DNA of 7,519 nucleotides, from contig CABRNB010000121.1 of NCBI GenBank assembly GCA_902472225.1, positions 1 through 7,519 of the forward strand, in the 5' to 3' direction. The stretch comes from Caccousia sp900752115 (GTDB lineage Bacteria > Bacillota > Clostridia > Oscillospirales > Acutalibacteraceae). Shown here piece after piece: positions 5,153 to 7,519 of this stretch (positions are counted from its first letter, which is position 1; each line of letters opens with the position of its first letter). Position numbers and translations under genes: made by a program. The notes below the pieces were generated by a model. The model worked only from the letters and a program-made list of their open reading frames with translations, had not been told where the DNA came from and ran no database searches.

Positions 5153-5180
5153 TTGTTTCGCCCTGAAATTGTGCTATAAT
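5153..5180 (+). promoter_or_regulatory. Promoter of the GH13 amylase gene (extended -10)
   Basis: A perfect TATAAT (5175-5180) preceded by TGC gives an extended -10. The -35 is weak, TTGTTT (5153-5158, 16-bp spacer). Transcription would start near 5187, giving a leader of about 120 nt. The leader holds inverted repeats GAAAGCA/TGCTTTC (5189-5195 and 5220-5226) and the palindrome CGGCATGCCG (5238-5247), with no recognised riboswitch. Confidence 0.75.
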
Positions 5181-5307
5181 ATCCGGTGGAAAGCAAGGAA
5201 CGCGGTTGACGCGGCAAGCTGCTTTCTCTCAGTCCGGCGGCATGCCGTTTGTTCCGGCTGCATTCAGGTTGGGCCGGTCAGGGCTCCAGCATGCAGGAGG
5301 GCTGAAG

Positions 5308-7332
5308 ATGGATAAGAAGGGACTGTCGTTGATGTTTCATTCCAGAAATCCACGGTACCGCAATCCGGTCGGAGCGGTCGAGGCGGGGACAAGCGTTCAT
5401 TTCCGCATTACTGTGCCGCGCGATCAGCGCTGCTCAGCCGCCCGTCTGATCGTACACCGCGACGCGGGAGGCTGCGATACCCTGAACATGTTCTGGTGCG
5501 GCATGAACGGCGAAGCCTATGAATGGTGGGAATGCCACTACAAACCGGCGGAAGCAGGGCTCTACTTTTACGAATTCTATATCGACACCTGGCATGGCTG
5601 TCTCAGGCTCGGCCGCGGCTTCGGAGGAGAAGATCTGGTGGATCCCAAGGCGCCCCGCTGGCAGATGACGGTGTATGAAAAGGGCTTCACCACCCCCGAC
5701 TGGCTTGCGGGCGGCGTGATGTATCAGATTTTTCCGGATCGCTTCCGCGCCTCGGCACAGCCGAAAAAAAACGTGCCGTCCGACCGTGTGCTGCGGGACG
5801 ACTGGGAAGGCGAGCCCGTCTGGAGACCGAACGAAAAAGGTGAAGTGACCAATTCCGATTATTTCGGAGGCGATCTGCGGGGAATCGAGGAGAAGCTGCC
5901 GTATCTCAAGAGCCTCGGCGTAACATGTGTGTACCTCAACCCCATTTTTGAAGCGCATTCCAATCACCGCTATAACACGGCGGATTATGCAAACATTGAC
6001 CCGCTGCTCGGGGATACGGAGGACTTCCGCTCCCTCTGCCGTACAGCCAGGGAGTTCGGCATCCGTATTCTGCTTGACGGCGTGTTCAGCCACACCGGAA
6101 GCGACAGCGTTTATTTCAACCGCGAGGGACGCTATCCCGAACCCGGCGCATTTCAGTCGAAGGATTCTCCGTACTATCCTTGGTACACATTCCAAAACTG
6201 GCCGGAGCAATATGAGAGCTGGTGGGGCTTCACCACGCTTCCGAACGTCAGGGAGACCAACCCGGAATACAACCGGTATATCAACGGGGAAGGCGGTATT
6301 GTGCGCCGCTGGCTGGATCGCGGCGCGTCCGGCTGGCGTCTGGACGTAGCCGACGAGCTTCCGGATGAATTCCTCGACAATCTGCGTGCCGCCGTCAAGG
6401 CGGAGGATCCCGAAGCCATTGTTCTCGGTGAGGTGTGGGAGGACGCATCCACAAAATCAGCGTATGGACAGCGCCGCCGGTATCTGCTCGGCAGACAGCT
6501 CGACAGCGTGATGAATTATCCGTTCCGCGACGCGATTCTCGGCTTTTTGACCGGCGCGGACGCGGCCTCGATGATGGATCGTATTCTGTCGATTGTGGAA
6601 AATTATCCTCCTCAGGTGCTGCGCCTGCTGATGAACCACATCGGTACGCACGACACGGAGCGTGCCATCACGGTACTGGGCGGCGAACCGACAGGCAACC
6701 GCGGACGCGAATGGCAGAGCACCGCGCACCTCTCCCCCGAGCAGCGCCAGCGCGGTCTGCGCCTGCTTCGTTTGGCAGCCGTTCTGCAGTTCACCCTCCC
6801 CGGCGTGCCGTGTGTCTACTACGGCGACGAGGCCGGCATGGAGGGCTACAAGGATCCCTTCAACCGCCGCTGTTACCCGTGGGGAAACGAAAATACCGAG
6901 CTGATTGAATGGTACCGCCGCCTCGGTACGATGCGCGCGGCTTGCTCCTGCCTGCGGGAAGGCTCGATCGAACCGTTCCAGGTCAGCCGCCACGTCCTCT
7001 CCTATTTCCGTTTCGCACAGGACGACGCTCTGTTCTGTGCCGTCAACCGCGGCGACCAGCCCAAAATGCTCTATGTTCCCCACGAATGGCGGCATGCACG
7101 CGTCCTGTTCGGCACAGGCGCGGACGAGGACGGCGGCGTTTTTCTGCCTCCCTGCGGCTGCGCGGTTCTGTACCGTGTCCTCTCGGAGCCGGAACCGGAG
7201 GAGGAAGCGCCCAAAGCAGCGAAGGAACCGGAGCCGGAAGAGCCTGACGAACCGGAACGCGAGCTGACTGCCTCAGAGCTTGCCTCCCGCGGTCCGGTCG
7301 CTATTCGTAAAATCAAGAAAATAAAAAAATAA
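5308..7332 (+). CDS. GH13 neopullulanase/cyclomaltodextrinase-like alpha-glycosidase, cytoplasmic
   Basis: 674 residues from ATG 5308, chosen for AGGAGG (5295-5300) 7 nt upstream; the frame extends to a TTG at 5206 with no ribosome site. Residues 8-130 form an N-terminal beta domain like CBM34. The catalytic barrel begins at GGVMYQIFPDRF (about 135-146). GH13 motifs: region I DGVFSH (257-262), region V-like LPNVRETN, region II GWRLDVADE with nucleophile Asp346, region III GEVWED with acid/base Glu375, and region IV GTHDTE with His448-Asp449. All catalytic residues are present. The C-terminal beta domain ends near 624. There is no signal peptide, so it probably hydrolyses imported maltodextrins, cyclodextrins or pullulan fragments (family inference). 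Odd: a 48-residue tail (627-674) of Glu/Pro repeats followed by basic IRKIKKIKK, absent from typical family members. Confidence 0.92.
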   Translation: MDKKGLSLMFHSRNPRYRNPVGAVEAGTSVHFRITVPRDQRCSAARLIVHRDAGGCDTLNMFWCGMNGEAYEWWECHYKPAEAGLYFYEFYIDTWHGCLRLGRGFGGEDLVDPKAPRWQMTVYEKGFTTPDWLAGGVMYQIFPDRFRASAQPKKNVPSDRVLRDDWEGEPVWRPNEKGEVTNSDYFGGDLRGIEEKLPYLKSLGVTCVYLNPIFEAHSNHRYNTADYANIDPLLGDTEDFRSLCRTAREFGIRILLDGVFSHTGSDSVYFNREGRYPEPGAFQSKDSPYYPWYTFQNWPEQYESWWGFTTLPNVRETNPEYNRYINGEGGIVRRWLDRGASGWRLDVADELPDEFLDNLRAAVKAEDPEAIVLGEVWEDASTKSAYGQRRRYLLGRQLDSVMNYPFRDAILGFLTGADAASMMDRILSIVENYPPQVLRLLMNHIGTHDTERAITVLGGEPTGNRGREWQSTAHLSPEQRQRGLRLLRLAAVLQFTLPGVPCVYYGDEAGMEGYKDPFNRRCYPWGNENTELIEWYRRLGTMRAACSCLREGSIEPFQVSRHVLSYFRFAQDDALFCAVNRGDQPKMLYVPHEWRHARVLFGTGADEDGGVFLPPCGCAVLYRVLSEPEPEEEAPKAAKEPEPEEPDEPERELTASELASRGPVAIRKIKKIKK

Positions 7333-7346
7333 TTTTGAAAAATCCC

Positions 7347-7375
7347 TTGCATTTCCTGCTGAAACGTGGTATTAT
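7347..7375 (+). promoter_or_regulatory. Promoter of tRNA-Arg
   Basis: TTGCAT (7347-7352), a 17-bp spacer and TATTAT (7370-7375) form a good sigma-A promoter beginning 15 bp after the amylase stop. Transcription would start near 7382, about 27 nt before the tRNA. No terminator separates the amylase from this promoter, so amylase transcripts may read into the tRNA. Confidence 0.75.
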
Positions 7376-7408
7376 ACTCTAGCAGCTTAAAAGAGCGGCA
7401 AACAAGAT

Positions 7409-7485
7409 GCGCTCGTAGCTCAGCTGGATAGAGTGTCTGACTACGAATCAGAAGGTCAGGGGTTCGAGTCCCTTCGGGCGCGCCA
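7409..7485 (+). tRNA. tRNA-Arg (anticodon ACG)
   Basis: A 77-nt type I tRNA. The acceptor GCGCTCG (7409-7415) pairs with CGGGCGC (7475-7481, one G-U). Discriminator G and an encoded CCA are at 7482-7485. The anticodon stem TCTGA/TCAGA encloses loop CTACGAA, with ACG at 7443-7445. The T arm has GGTTCGAGTCC. A34 is expected to be converted to inosine to read CGN codons (family knowledge). Confidence 0.96.
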
Positions 7486-7519
7486 AAACAGGAAGTTCTC
7501 AACAGAGAACTTCCTGTTT
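7486..7519 (+). terminator. Rho-independent terminator after tRNA-Arg
   Basis: Perfect 15-bp arms AAACAGGAAGTTCTC (7486-7500) and its complement (7505-7519) flank the loop AACA, with the T-run at the window edge. It begins right after the tRNA CCA. The near-perfect symmetry would also allow termination from the opposite strand. Confidence 0.9.

Noticed and set aside
4114..5217. 367-codon minus-strand ORF
   Set aside because: It is antisense to the isomerase with no domain, ribosome site or promoter; it is a product of GC-biased third positions.
5206..5307. TTG-initiated 34-residue extension of the amylase
   Set aside because: No ribosome site precedes TTG 5206, which lies only about 20 nt after the predicted transcription start; ATG 5308 has AGGAGG at good distance and the CBM34-like domain starts right after it.
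7071..7502. Long minus-strand ORF containing GTRTPDLLIRSQTLYPAELRA-like text
   Set aside because: This peptide is the antisense translation of the tRNA-Arg gene, a known false-positive protein in databases; the rest is antisense to the amylase 3' end.

Overview
The window looks like a Clostridia-type (low-GC Gram-positive lineage, but moderately GC-rich) chromosome into which a mobile element has inserted at a tRNA gene. The indications are strong Shine-Dalgarno sequences (AAGGAGG class), TTGACA/TATAAT-type promoters with 17-bp spacers, tRNA genes with encoded CCA, and protein families typical of gut Clostridia. Species cannot be named from the sequence alone.

Left part, 1 to about 3736, is one end of an integrated element. 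An XRE-family repressor gene runs leftward off the window edge. Facing away from it is a rightward set: a small helix-turn-helix protein (excisionase/AlpA-like), a RecA-fold AAA ATPase of the RepA/AAA_25 kind overlapping it by 23 bp, and a tyrosine recombinase. The 528-803 gap holds two well-formed divergent promoters and three related 20-bp operator-like sites spaced exactly 27 bp apart, which resembles a phage-style lysogeny switch. The 3' end of the ATPase gene carries a 9-bp-periodic array of TGACG/CGTCA repeats in inverted arrangement. It is followed by a perfect 20-bp palindrome over the stop codon and two more hairpins, so this is a candidate replication or control locus. The integrase ends 86 bp from the 3' end of a minus-strand tRNA-Ser(CGA), the usual arrangement when a tRNA 3' end is the attachment site. 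No relaxase, capsid or cargo gene is visible. The rest of the element must lie left of the window.

Right part, about 3737 to 7519, is probably ordinary host chromosome. It holds tRNA-Ser with its own promoter, a 387-bp mostly non-coding gap, a COG1082 TIM-barrel sugar isomerase/epimerase, a cytoplasmic GH13 neopullulanase/cyclomaltodextrinase-like enzyme with an unusual acidic-then-basic C-terminal tail, and tRNA-Arg(ACG) with its own promoter and a strong terminator. The two metabolic genes each appear to have their own promoter. A cre-like dyad upstream of the amylase promoter hints at carbon-source control.

How the element may work (inference): the XRE protein binds the three operators to silence the rightward operon. 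On derepression the small HTH protein would help the integrase excise the element from tRNA-Ser, while the AAA ATPase would support replication of the excised circle, possibly from the repeats in its own 3' end.
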